From CAIMUX01 sp964473865 (GTDB lineage: Bacteria > Eisenbacteria > RBG-16-71-46 > CAIMUX01): a stretch of 64,000 nucleotides of DNA. The DNA lies in NCBI GenBank assembly GCA_964473865.1, contig CAYYQN010000003.1:62001-126000 (forward strand). Reading direction: 5' to 3'. The translations under genes were made by a program, and so were the position numbers. Numbering within the stretch: the stretch's first letter is position 1; each line of letters starts with the position of its first letter. Positions 51,742 through 60,617 of the stretch are shown in pieces. The notes below the pieces were generated by a model that worked only from the letters and a program-made list of their open reading frames with translations, ran no database searches and was not told the origin of the DNA.

Positions 51742-52776
51742 CTAGTGCTCCCGATCGGCCGGCGAGAAGACTCCGACCACCGTCCGGGGCGCGCGGCCAG
51801 CAAAGGCGCCGATGGCCGCGGTGGTCACCCGCAGCGCGACCCACTGCCGCCCGAGACGGAACGCTTCGACCGCCGATCCCGGCCGCCCGGTCACGGCCGT
51901 GGTCATGAGAACCGAGTCGGGCGCTACCGGCTGTGCGGTGCGGAATCTCCAAGGGAAATCCCGACTGTGGAAAACGCGCCGAGCGCTCCAGCCGGAGTGG
52001 CTCTCTTCCTCGGACAACGACCAGGTCCGCGCGGCGGCGGGCGGAGTCGCGACCTGTCCGCCCCGGTCGGTGTGATGAAAGAACCCGACCGCGCACGGAG
52101 CATCCGCGGTCTCCGCGATCCGGGCGGCCGCGGCCTCGAGCGATACCCCGAAGTCGCCCGCGATGACCGGCACGGCCTGTGCACACAGACCCCGGCGGGA
52201 GAGCGCTTCGCGAAACCACGGTCCCGGCATCAGAAGCTCCGCGGCGATCTCGTCGCAGGCGCGTTCGAGCTTCTGGGTGGCCGCGCTGCCGTCGTAGTAG
52301 TCCGCGCGCGCGCGGAAGTAGTGGGCACCGCTCGGCGCCGGGTCCAGCAGCGAGTGGGCGATTTCGTGGGCGAGGCTGAAGTTCACGCGTCCGGCCGAGG
52401 CGTTTCGAGTGTTGAGGACGATGCGCGGTCTGTCTCGCCGCGGAATGTACATGGCGTCCCAGGGACCGTTCTCATCGACACGGAGGACGGCGATATCCAA
52501 CACCTTGGCGTAGAAGTCCGGCGCAAACGGCGGAGGGTTCCAGCCGGGACACTCCTGCTGCGTGGTGGCGAGCAGGTCACATGCGAGGGAGCGGGCCTCG
52601 TCGGGACCGGGGATGCCCGCGTTGGGGTCGACGCGCGTCTCGGTCGCCCGAGGAGCTCCGGTGCGATCTCGAACGCCTCGTTCCTGGTCATTTTCGTGAA
52701 TCGAGTTCGGTGCCATGGGCTGGCGGGATTCGGCGGAACTGCGGACCGGGGATGCGGAACGACGAGAGTCCGGCAT
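51742..52776 (-). CDS. ImmA/IrrE-type zinc metalloprotease with long C-terminal domain
   Basis: 344 residues; ATG 52776 with GGAAAGG upstream (52716 also possible). The protease domain spans about 60-190. It has the zinc motif HEIAH (137-141) in VNFSLAHEIAHSLLD and the third ligand in ERACDEIAAELLMP (about 171-184). A predicted helix-turn-helix-like FGVSLEAAAARIAET follows, then a C-terminal beta-rich region of about 125 residues. This order matches Deinococcus IrrE/PprI and ICE ImmA. By family knowledge such proteases cleave a neighbouring XRE repressor after DNA damage. It lies 58 bases downstream of the XRE gene. Confidence 0.88.
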   Translation of the reverse strand: MPDSRRSASPVRSSAESRQPMAPNSIHENDQERGVRDRTGAPRATETRVDPNAGIPGPDEARSLACDLLATTQQECPGWNPPPFAPDFYAKVLDIAVLRVDENGPWDAMYIPRRDRPRIVLNTRNASAGRVNFSLAHEIAHSLLDPAPSGAHYFRARADYYDGSAATQKLERACDEIAAELLMPGPWFREALSRRGLCAQAVPVIAGDFGVSLEAAAARIAETADAPCAVGFFHHTDRGGQVATPPAAARTWSLSEEESHSGWSARRVFHSRDFPWRFRTAQPVAPDSVLMTTAVTGRPGSAVEAFRLGRQWVALRVTTAAIGAFAGRAPRTVVGVFSPADREH

Positions 52777-52834
52777 GACGCGCCTTTCCGTGGCTGAGGG
52801 CTGTGCGGGCAGCTTCCGTCTGCCCGTGGGACTG

Positions 52835-53245
52835 CTAGCTGACGAGTCGTTTGATGAGATCGTAGAGAAGGGCCCAGTCATCGGCGCTCGCGGGTTGACG
52901 GCCCCGGTAGCGGATTCCGACGAGCATGTTCACGTCTTCCTCGCTGACGCGCAAGCCGCTCGATTCCGCGCGGTCGATGAACTCGCGGAGCCCTTCCGGG
53001 AGGTGTTCCGGCAGGGCGTATTCCGCCCCGACCTCCTCGAGGAGATCAGCGAGTCGCACGCCAAGACCCTGGGCGATCTTGTGGACCGAGATCACCGACG
53101 GGTTCGTCGCCTTCCCGCTCTCGAGCTGGGAGAGGTAGCCCTTGGTGACTCCGGAGGCAGCCTCCAGCTCGCCCAGGCTCAAGCCCCGCTCCTCGCGGAT
53201 TCGCTTGATCCGGGCGCCGAGGGTGGCCTGTTCATCCGGGGTCAT
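52835..53245 (-). CDS. XRE-family transcriptional regulator (DdrO/ImmR-like position)
   Basis: A 136-residue protein. The helix-turn-helix at about 9-64 has IKRIREERGLSLGELEAASGVTKGYLSQLESGK and a following IAQGLGVRLADLLEE. A C-terminal helical region of about 70 residues (RGRQPASADDWALLYDLIKRL) could be the dimer or cleavage segment. ATG 53245 gives a normal start; the longer frame upstream covers the divergent promoter and is not coding. It pairs with an ImmA/IrrE protease gene downstream and faces a palindromic operator, so repressor of the divergent operon is the likely role. Confidence 0.9.
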   Translation of the reverse strand: MTPDEQATLGARIKRIREERGLSLGELEAASGVTKGYLSQLESGKATNPSVISVHKIAQGLGVRLADLLEEVGAEYALPEHLPEGLREFIDRAESSGLRVSEEDVNMLVGIRYRGRQPASADDWALLYDLIKRLVS

Positions 53246-53316
53246 GCTTCCGCAGAGTAGTCCCCCTCTGGCTGTTTGCAAGAGCGAATTCTCGTTTCGT
53301 AGAGAAAACTCCCCCC

Positions 53317-53348
53317 TTGACGGATCGTTTTCTGTGGAATACGATCCG
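53317..53348 (+). promoter_or_regulatory. Helicase-operon promoter embedded in a perfect inverted repeat
   Basis: TTGACG (53317-53322), 17 bases, TACGAT (53340-53345) form a good sigma70 promoter. Within it, CGGATCGT (53321-53328) and ACGATCCG (53341-53348) are perfect 8-bp inverted arms spaced by 12 bases. They overlap the -35 end and the -10, the expected place for an XRE repressor site. Confidence 0.75.
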
Positions 53349-53385
53349 TTTCCCATTTCAAACAGCGTCACAGGGAGGTGGCGAC

Positions 53386-55179
53386 ATGGCCTATCGGAAC
53401 GCAACCGTCGAAATCGCAATCGGTAACGTGGAATCGAAGATCTCCGGCCCGGTGCCGGTCCAGCTCCTCGACCGGGTCTTGAACCCACATCTGCCGGCCC
53501 TGCAGGTGTCCGGCGAGGGAGCCCGGCCGACGCTCTCGTGTGTCTTTGAGCCCGCGGAGGCGTCATTTCTGACCGGGGCCCTTCCCGTCGTGAAGCGAGC
53601 GTTGCGCCGGGCGGGCGTCCGGTTTCGAGTCCGGGATCGGAGGCTCCTGCACTCCCGGCGTAACGACTGGAAACTCGACGGCTGGGAGCTGCGCGACTAC
53701 CAGCAGGAAGTTGTGGCTGCGGCGATTCGGGCTGGGCACGGCATCATCGACATCGGCACCAGCGGCGGAAAGACGATCCTCGCGGCGGCCATCCTCGCGC
53801 GGCTCGGGCTGCCCACCCTGTACCTGGTGACGACGCGCACCCTGCTCCACCAGACGGTCGAGGCCCTCGAGCGGTATCTCGGCGTGCGGCCCGGGATCGT
53901 CGGCGACGGGGTCTGTGATCCCCGACGGCTTACCGTCGGTCTCGTGCAGGGTGTCCCGCTCGACGGACCGTTCCTGAGCCCCTGGAGCGGCGGCACGCTG
54001 GTCTTCGACGAAGGGCACCACGCCGCGGCCCGGACGTTCCTCCAGCTCGTGCGCACCGTGGCGCCCCGTCACCACTTCTACCTCACGGCCGTCCCGTTTC
54101 GCGCCGGCGGCGACCAGGTCGTCCTCGACGCGTTGGCCGGCAAGTCGCTCACCGGCCGGCGCTACTCCGCGGCGTTTCTGGTGGAGAACGGCTATGCCTG
54201 CCCCGTCGAAGTGAGCATCGAACCCTGCCATATCTCGGGGGCGATGCACGAGAAGCCATTCGCGACCTTGTATCGCGAGTTCATCGCCGAGAACCAGGAG
54301 CGCAACGCGCGCATTGCCGCAATCGCGGCCAGCGAGGTTGACGCCGGGCGTTCCGTTCTGGTGCTGGTGGAGCGAATTCGCCACGGCGAGATGCTGCAGG
54401 CCCGGATCCGGAATGCACTTGATGACCTCGCGGCGGGGCCGGTGCCGCGCGCCTGCGGGCTTGTACACGGCAAGCTTGCGCGGACCCAGCTGGCAGAGGT
54501 GACGAGCGACTTCAGCGCCGGGAAGCTGCCGTGCCTCGTGGCGACGGCGGGGCTTTTCCAGGAGGGAGTCAGCATCGATGGCATCGAGGTGTTGATCCAG
54601 GCGGGAGGACTCAAGTCCAAGGCGAAGGTGATCCAGGCAGTCGGGCGCGGGATGCGCCTGTCACCGGGAAAAAGCGCCTGCACCTACTACGACTTTCGGG
54701 ATGACGACGAGGCCGGCGTCTTTCGTGGGCACGCCCGCAAACGGATTGCCGCGCTGAAGGAGGAGGGGTTCTTCGTCGCGGAGGGAGAGGCCGATTCGAG
54801 AGGCACGCGTGTTGTCAGTGGCGGGGGGCCGGGCGACGGCGGGCTGCGGACCGGCGCACCGTCCGGGGCCGGATTCGACGGCTCAACTCCGACGGCCGGC
54901 GGGCCTCCGGACCCTGGTCAGCCGCAAACCGACGGCCGCGCCTGGTTTCACGTCCCGGGATCGCGTCGGTTTCTCTTCGTCGACGATGAGGGCCGTGCCT
55001 ATGCCGCCGCGCTCTGTCTCAAGAAGAATCTGGTGCCGCTGAAGCTCTGCAAGAAGTGCCCGGACCGGACGGTCTGTGAACGAGGGGGAGAATGCTATGG
55101 CAAGGAGAGTAGGGTCCGCCCAGATGCCGATGGGCAGCGCCGAGAACGTGGTGTTCAAGGAGCGCCAGGCCAATCGTGA
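53386..55179 (+). CDS. Superfamily 2 DEAD/DEAH-type helicase, UvsW-like, with C-terminal Cys cluster
   Basis: 597 residues. An N-terminal accessory domain spans about 1-95. The SF2 core includes LRDYQQEVV (Q-motif region), Walker A GTSGGKT (124-130), DEGHH (about 208-212) and YLTAVPFR. The C-terminal helicase half has LVATAGLFQEGVSIDG, then QAVGRGMRLS (about 417-426). A disordered Gly/Pro linker leads to a Cys-rich end (C-x10-C-x2-C-x5-C-x5-C, about 544-570), possibly metal binding. By similarity of layout it resembles T4 UvsW and related recombination or repair helicases. AGGGAGG precedes the ATG. The tail overlaps the next gene by 83 bases in another frame. Confidence 0.88.
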   Translation: MAYRNATVEIAIGNVESKISGPVPVQLLDRVLNPHLPALQVSGEGARPTLSCVFEPAEASFLTGALPVVKRALRRAGVRFRVRDRRLLHSRRNDWKLDGWELRDYQQEVVAAAIRAGHGIIDIGTSGGKTILAAAILARLGLPTLYLVTTRTLLHQTVEALERYLGVRPGIVGDGVCDPRRLTVGLVQGVPLDGPFLSPWSGGTLVFDEGHHAAARTFLQLVRTVAPRHHFYLTAVPFRAGGDQVVLDALAGKSLTGRRYSAAFLVENGYACPVEVSIEPCHISGAMHEKPFATLYREFIAENQERNARIAAIAASEVDAGRSVLVLVERIRHGEMLQARIRNALDDLAAGPVPRACGLVHGKLARTQLAEVTSDFSAGKLPCLVATAGLFQEGVSIDGIEVLIQAGGLKSKAKVIQAVGRGMRLSPGKSACTYYDFRDDDEAGVFRGHARKRIAALKEEGFFVAEGEADSRGTRVVSGGGPGDGGLRTGAPSGAGFDGSTPTAGGPPDPGQPQTDGRAWFHVPGSRRFLFVDDEGRAYAAALCLKKNLVPLKLCKKCPDRTVCERGGECYGKESRVRPDADGQRRERGVQGAPGQS

Positions 55180-56152
55180 CGAGTACCTGCCGCTGGCGCA
55201 GATCCAACCACAAGTTCGCGACTCGTTGGCGCCGCTCCCGGGCCGATTTGCCTTCCGGTGCACGGGAGGACGGGAGACATTCACGGCCGTGCCCACCATG
55301 CACTCGCTCAGCCAGTACTGCAACCTGCTGGGCATCCCGATCCAGTTCGTCGAGAAGATCCCGGCGAACATGGCCCTGCGGATCTTCTCGGTCCTGCTCG
55401 ACACCTGCGAGAAGGCGGACGGCCGCCAGTTCCTGGTCCGGCTCAGCGAGCGAAGCGGCACGCGGCTTCGGGCCATCCTGGCGCACAGCTTCGTCCGGTT
55501 CGATGACCGGCTGGTGCTGCGGGTGCTGAACCGGGTCTCCGCGGGAGGCTTCCAGGTGAAGAACATCGAGGTCGACGAGGACCAGATGCACCTGCGCCTC
55601 CTGCTGCCGGGGGCGGCAGCCGATTCGTTGGACCTGGGCACCGGGTCCCAGACCGACCGGGCCTTCATGGGGATCGATCTGGTCACGAGCGAGACCGGCG
55701 CCGGTCCGATGGAGATGCGCTACCTCCTCTTCCGCGAGGTCTGCTCGAACGGCCTGACGGCCCTCGTCCACGATCAGAAGGTACTGAAGCGCCGCTACAC
55801 CGAGATCGACCGCAGCCGCTTCGAGGAGATGGTCCGCATGGCCGTCAACAAGGCCGCGACGCACGGGCGGGAGATGGCCGCGCGCCTCGCGGCCACGCGA
55901 GGGGAAGCGATTCGCGACCCCGGCCGGGAAGTCGACTCGGTGTTCCGGGCGTTTCGGCTCGGCAGCCCCAACGGACGCATCGGACGCTGGGTCCGAACGG
56001 AGGTGGAGCAAAGCGCGGGGCTCTTCGGCGTTCCGCGCTTCGACCTCATCCAGGCGTTCACGGCGGTGGCGCGGGGGCTCGAGAGCCGCGACCGACTGCG
56101 GGTGGAGGATGCGATGGGGGAGTATCTGGTGACGGGGATGGGGGGGAATTGA
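55097..56152 (+). CDS. DUF932 (phage/plasmid-like) protein
   Basis: A 351-residue protein of the DUF932 family, common on phages and plasmids. The central region has FMGIDLVTSETGAGPMEMRYLLFREVCSNGLTAL (near residues 195-228), which is the usual core, then helical C-terminal segments. ATG 55097 follows GGGGGAG; the start lies inside the helicase 3' end in a different frame, so the pair is tightly linked. Biochemical role unknown in the family. Its pairing with a helicase and an XRE/ImmA regulator suggests a mobile or DNA-metabolism module. Confidence 0.85.
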   Translation: MARRVGSAQMPMGSAENVVFKERQANRDEYLPLAQIQPQVRDSLAPLPGRFAFRCTGGRETFTAVPTMHSLSQYCNLLGIPIQFVEKIPANMALRIFSVLLDTCEKADGRQFLVRLSERSGTRLRAILAHSFVRFDDRLVLRVLNRVSAGGFQVKNIEVDEDQMHLRLLLPGAAADSLDLGTGSQTDRAFMGIDLVTSETGAGPMEMRYLLFREVCSNGLTALVHDQKVLKRRYTEIDRSRFEEMVRMAVNKAATHGREMAARLAATRGEAIRDPGREVDSVFRAFRLGSPNGRIGRWVRTEVEQSAGLFGVPRFDLIQAFTAVARGLESRDRLRVEDAMGEYLVTGMGGN

Positions 56153-56242
56153 GGGCGGCATGGAATCGGCGGAGAACGCGCGGGTGGCCCGCCGATTCAC
56201 CTATGCGCAACGCGTCGTCGACCGGCGATCCAGGTCTCCGAC

Positions 56243-57790
56243 CTACAGCGCGTCCTGGATCTTCCTCTGCGCCTTCCGGTCCCCGGCGGCCCCGATCTTC
56301 AGGATCATCCGGTACTTCGTCACGGTGCGCCGGCTGATCGTCGTGCCGCGCTGCGTGAGGATCTCGGCCAGCTCCTGATCGCTCCACGGGCTCTCGGGAT
56401 TCTCCTCCTCGGCGATGAGCCGGGAGAGAACGTCCATGACCGACTTGTTCGAGACCTTCTCGCCGCGCCGGTTGGTGAGAGCCCGGGAGAAGAAGCTCGA
56501 GAGCGGGATGAGCCCCCGCGGAGTGAGGATGTACTTGTCTTTCAGAATCCGCGAGACGGTGGCTTCGTTGAGGCCGAGCTTCTCGGCCAGCTCCTTCTGC
56601 AGGAGCGGCTTCAAGGCCTCCTCGCCGCGCTCGACGAACTCCGACTGCTCGCGCACGAGCGTGGTGCCGATCTCGTAGAGCGTGCGATCGCGATACTCGG
56701 TCGCCCGGACGAGCATCCGCGCATCCTGCCGCATGGCCCGCAGCCGACGCAGGGTCTCCGCCGGATCGTCGGCCGGCTCGTTCTGCTCCTTCTCGAGGGC
56801 GTTCTTCCGCGGGATCTTCGTCTCGCGGTATCGATAGCGTCCGGAGAGCGGGTGGCTGAGGTTGACCTGCCACTCGCCATCGACCTTCTCAACCGTGAGG
56901 TCGGGATAGCGCGTAGGCTCGGTCGACTGATCGAGGAGCGAGAGCGGGCTCCGGTAGAGCCGGCGCAGGTCCTCGAGCGCCTTGTGCAGTTCGGTTGTGG
57001 GCACGCCGAGGCGACGGGCGACCTGGTCGAGATTCCGCGGCTTGATGTCGGCGAGCACGTCCTCGCGAATGAGACGAGCCGCCAGGGACTCCTGCTTGCC
57101 TTGCCGCTCCAACTGGATCAGGAACGAGTGGGACTGGTTGTAGGCGGCGACTCCCGGTGGATCGAGCTGGAAGCGGAGAACCTGCAGCGCCTCGTTCAGC
57201 AAGGGTCGGTCTTCCGGTTTGAGCTGAAGGGCGGCGAGGAGCCAGGCGTCCGGGTCTTCCTTCAACCGGGCCCGCCACTCGTCGATGGGTACGAGACCCA
57301 GAACCTCGAAGTCGCGGTCTTCTTCCGGCGGCGGCAGCAGACCGTGCGCGTCCAGGCTCTGCAGGAGTCTGATGGCCAGTTCCATCACCGGCCGCCGGAT
57401 ATCCAGCTCGCGGACCTGCCCCTCGAGCTGCTCGTAGGGCGAGACCTGGGCTACCGCAATGACTCCCGTGGTCTCGTCGGCGGGGAACTCCTCGTGGGTC
57501 CAGGGCGAGGCGGCCACCGGGTCCAGCCAGGCCTCGGACTCCTGGAAATCGGCCTCCTGGCGGGCGGTCCGCGTGCCGGTAGCGACGACATCGGCGTCAC
57601 GAATGAAGCGCGGATCGGTCGCCTGCTCGTTGCGCTCCAGCCAGGGGTTGACCATGACCTGCTGCTCGAGCTGTTGCACCGCCTCGAGAATGGGCGCCTG
57701 GATCAGCTCCAGGTTCATCCGCATCTGCGGCGTCAGCGTCTGGGTCAGCGCCATCCGCTGACCCATATGCAGGCCTTGCCTCATGTTCAT
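56243..57790 (-). CDS. rpoN: RNA polymerase sigma-54 factor RpoN
   Basis: 515 residues. Region I starts MRQGLHMGQRMALTQTLTPQMRMNLELIQAP with the Gln/Leu-rich activator-interacting helix. An acidic region II follows, then the core-binding and DNA-binding domains with ATVSRILKDKYI and the RpoN box ISRRTVTKYR near residues 487-496. GAGGG upstream of the ATG. By family knowledge it needs AAA+ enhancer-binding proteins; none is in this window. Confidence 0.97.
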   Translation of the reverse strand: MNMRQGLHMGQRMALTQTLTPQMRMNLELIQAPILEAVQQLEQQVMVNPWLERNEQATDPRFIRDADVVATGTRTARQEADFQESEAWLDPVAASPWTHEEFPADETTGVIAVAQVSPYEQLEGQVRELDIRRPVMELAIRLLQSLDAHGLLPPPEEDRDFEVLGLVPIDEWRARLKEDPDAWLLAALQLKPEDRPLLNEALQVLRFQLDPPGVAAYNQSHSFLIQLERQGKQESLAARLIREDVLADIKPRNLDQVARRLGVPTTELHKALEDLRRLYRSPLSLLDQSTEPTRYPDLTVEKVDGEWQVNLSHPLSGRYRYRETKIPRKNALEKEQNEPADDPAETLRRLRAMRQDARMLVRATEYRDRTLYEIGTTLVREQSEFVERGEEALKPLLQKELAEKLGLNEATVSRILKDKYILTPRGLIPLSSFFSRALTNRRGEKVSNKSVMDVLSRLIAEEENPESPWSDQELAEILTQRGTTISRRTVTKYRMILKIGAAGDRKAQRKIQDAL

Positions 57791-58061
57791 GACATCCCTC
57801 GTTCGCTTTCCATGCGCAGATGATAGGCGCTCGCCGGTGGCGACTCAAGCGCGGCAAGCGCATCCGCGAAGAGGGCGGAAGGCCCCCTCTCCTTAGTTTG
57901 CGGAAGATTCGGCCCGAACCTGAACCGCGATGTGGGGTCGCGGAATGAGAGAGTGCCGTCTCGGGGCAGGGCGGTCGGACCGGGCAGGCTCGGAACCCGG
58001 TCGCCGGCGCAGGTTTCTGGTTCAGGGGCCCGGATCGCGCGCGCCGGGGACGACCGCCGGA

Positions 58062-59012
58062 TCAGGACCGGCCCCCGCCTCTCGCCGCCCACTCCCGGCG
58101 CAGGATGGCGTACCAGTACTCGCTGCTCCAATGGCCCTTGAACCACGTCGCTTCGCAGGTCTCGCCTTCTCGGCGGAACCCGAGCCTCTCAAGGACCCGG
58201 GCCGAAGATGGGTTTTCGACGTCGCACACGGCCCGGACGCGGTGGAGCCCCAGGGCACCGAACAGATGGCCGAGCAGTGCTGTGACCGCTTCCGTGGCGT
58301 ATCCGTGTCCCTGGTGAGACCGGGCCAGCGTGAAGCCGATCTCTCCCTGCTGCGGCTCATCGGCGAGCACACGAAACGCGACGTCTCCGACCTGATCCCC
58401 GGTGGAACGAAGGCAGATCGCCAGCTGGCACCAGGCGCCCGGAGATCCCGGCACGACCTGCGCCATTGCCGCGATGAACTCGTGCGCCTGCGTGAGGTCA
58501 AATGGGGCGTCCCACCCCTGGTAGCGGGCGACCTCTGGATCGGAACGATAGGCGGAGAACACCGAGGCATCTTCCGGAACGAAGGGACGGAGAAGTAGGC
58601 GCTCGGCAGAGAGTTCCAACCTGGGTCGTTCGTCGAAAACCGATGGATCATCCGGACTGCCGGAGTCGTCCGCGTCGTGGTAACTCGAAGCCTCCACCTG
58701 GGTCATGAGCGCGATCATGCCGCCTCCGCTTCCCTTGGCGTGCTGCTCCCCGCGCTCCAGGAAGACCCCTTGTCCCGCGGCCAGCTCGATCCGCCGGCCC
58801 TCGCCATTCCGGACCCAACCGTCACCCTGGACGACCAGGAAGAGCTGGTCAGATCCGGTAGGATGCGTGCCGATCTGCCCGCCCGGTTCGAAATGAACGG
58901 CGTGAATACGGGTCTGTCCGGTTCCCGTGACCAGGATTGCGCTGGCCGCTCCGGTGCTTTCGTACTGCAGAATCGGCCGCAGCGACGGCGGCGTGAGCTG
59001 GATCATGCGCAT
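58062..59012 (-). CDS. Cupin-GNAT acetyltransferase fusion protein
   Basis: 316 residues. The N-terminal cupin at about 25-105 has HFEPGGQIGTHPTGSDQLFLVVQGDGWV and EGRRIELAAGQGVFLERGEQHA. The C-terminal GNAT domain at about 130-305 has AERLLLRPFVPEDASVF and the acetyl-CoA motif LARSHQGHGYATEAVTALLGHLF (a RimJ-like pattern), then NPSSARVLERLGFRREG. CGGAGG lies 8 bases before the ATG. The fusion is unusual: the cupin may sense a ligand or modify the GNAT's substrate. Acceptor unknown. Confidence 0.82.
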   Translation of the reverse strand: MRMIQLTPPSLRPILQYESTGAASAILVTGTGQTRIHAVHFEPGGQIGTHPTGSDQLFLVVQGDGWVRNGEGRRIELAAGQGVFLERGEQHAKGSGGGMIALMTQVEASSYHDADDSGSPDDPSVFDERPRLELSAERLLLRPFVPEDASVFSAYRSDPEVARYQGWDAPFDLTQAHEFIAAMAQVVPGSPGAWCQLAICLRSTGDQVGDVAFRVLADEPQQGEIGFTLARSHQGHGYATEAVTALLGHLFGALGLHRVRAVCDVENPSSARVLERLGFRREGETCEATWFKGHWSSEYWYAILRREWAARGGGRS

Positions 59013-59154
59013 GGTGGGGCCTCCGAGAACCCGGCCGATCTGCGACGGGCCACCTCGGTTGGGGACCGTCCGGTCCTGCCGCCTTGCCCGTATGACATCC
59101 TGCTGGTACCGTACCCGACATCGCCATCGGATCCAACCAAGGGAGGGATTCCCG

Positions 59155-60483
59155 ATGATCACGAGAGACCCGGGAGCGCCCGGCATGCGCCAGGTATCGA
59201 TCCTCGCCGTGATGCTCGTCGTCTTCTGCGCCACCGCCTTCGTGATGGGCGGTTGTGGCCGGAAGGGGGCCGAGAAGGAAGCGGTGAAGGAGGGTGCCGC
59301 CGCCGCTACCGACACCAGCGCCTTTCTTGATGCCCGCGCCGTGACCGACACGACGGCCCGCCTGGCCGCTTGGGAAGCGTTTCTGAAGAAGTACCCCACG
59401 AGTTCGTTCCGGCCGCGGGCGGTCGCGTCGCTCTGTGGTCTGCTCCTGGCCAAGGATCCGGCGAAGCTCGAGGGCTACCTGGCCAAGGCGTTCGAGGCCG
59501 AGAAGGACCCGGCTACCCGCGGGCAGCTCCATTACGCCGCCTGCCAGCACGCGCAGGCCCACGCCGGGGATCGACTCCCGGCGGTGCTGAAGGCGATGCG
59601 CGACGATCCCACCATCGAGGCAGACGCCTGCAACATGGTGGCGTGGGACCTGGTGGAGCGGAGCCCGGCGCTCAGCGACGCGGCGGAGCGGAACCGGCTT
59701 CTTGACGAAGCGATTGCGCTGGCGGCCATCGGAGTGCCGAAGGCGACGGACGATGATTCCAAGGCCTCCATCCTGGACACCCAGGCCTGGGCGCACTTCG
59801 GAAAGGGCGAGTATGCCCCGGCGATCGATCTCCTGGTCCAGTCCGTCCGGCTCGATTCGACCAACACCGAAGTGCAGATGCACCTTGCCCAGGCCTATGA
59901 CAAGGCCGGCCGGTCGAAGGAGGCGCTGGCCCTCTATGCCGATCTGCTCATCCCGGCGGAAGACCCGATGATCCGCGAGCGGGTGGAGGCGCTGAGCAAG
60001 GCTGCGGGCGAACCGCCGGCGGCGGTGTTCAAGCGCATCGATCAGGCCCGCGAGGCGAACGCCCGGCCAGCGCCGGCGTTCACGCTCAAGGACTACTCCG
60101 GCAAGGAGCTCGCATTCGCCGACACCAAGGGCAAGGTGGTTCTCCTCAACTTCTGGCATCCGACTTGAAGCCCCTGCCGTGCGGAGTATCCGCACTTGCA
60201 GGAGATCCAGCAGCAGTACAAGGATCGCGGCTTTACGGTCTTCTCCGTCGAGACGACGAACCGTCTGCAGTTGGCGAAGGAGTTCACCGACAAGGTGGGC
60301 GCGACCTTCCCCATCGTCCTCGACGATGCCAAGGTCAGCAAGGAGCTCTTCAGCATTCTCGGTACGCCGACCAACCTGCTCATCGACAAGAAGGGAAGAA
60401 TCTACTTCACGTCGATCGGCTACAGCGCGGGACACGAGAAGGCGCTGGCCGCGATGGTGGAGTATCTGCTGAAGCAATCTTGA
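59155..60483 (+). CDS. Predicted selenoprotein: TPR-containing lipoprotein with TlpA-like thioredoxin domain (UxxC)
   Basis: 442 residues if the in-frame TGA at 60166-60168 (codon 338) is read as Sec. A signal and lipobox end FVMGGC (residues about 30-35), TPR-like helical repeats lie at about 65-300, then a thioredoxin/TlpA domain. That domain reads VVLLNFWHPT-U-SPCRAEYPHLQEIQ, where homologues have Cys at the TGA position (CxxC). The same frame stays open for 104 more codons with FTVFSVETT and the cis-Pro loop GTPTNLLIDKKGRI. A hairpin follows the TGA (separate entry). A true stop would remove the resolving Cys and the second half of the domain. Confidence 0.85.
60173..60202 (+). promoter_or_regulatory. 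Bacterial SECIS-like hairpin for the in-frame UGA
   Basis: Outer stem CCTGC/GCAGG (60173-60177 with 60198-60202) and inner stem TGCGG/CCGCA (60180-60184 with 60190-60194). The apical loop AGTAT has G at its second position. The loop begins 17 bases after the UGA, inside the range known for bacterial SECIS elements. Confidence 0.75.
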
Positions 60484-60617
60484 TCGGCGGCGGGATCACA
60501 GGTTGGGTGCAGAGGAGCCTGGTCGGCCCGCGCGCCCATTGGCGGGCCGACCGGCGCCGGGAAGGCGGCTGGTAGTCTGCTTCGACGCCACTTCAGATCC
60601 ACCGCGGGAGGCGCACA

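Noticed and set aside
51557..52219. 220-residue minus-strand frame over the ImmA gene end
   Set aside because: Out-of-frame shadow of the ImmA/IrrE gene with no recognisable domain.
60166..60168. Ordinary stop codon making the TlpA gene a pseudogene or two genes
   Set aside because: The frame continues with the missing half of the thioredoxin domain, the TGA replaces a catalytic Cys, and a hairpin follows; no RBS or start serves a second gene.
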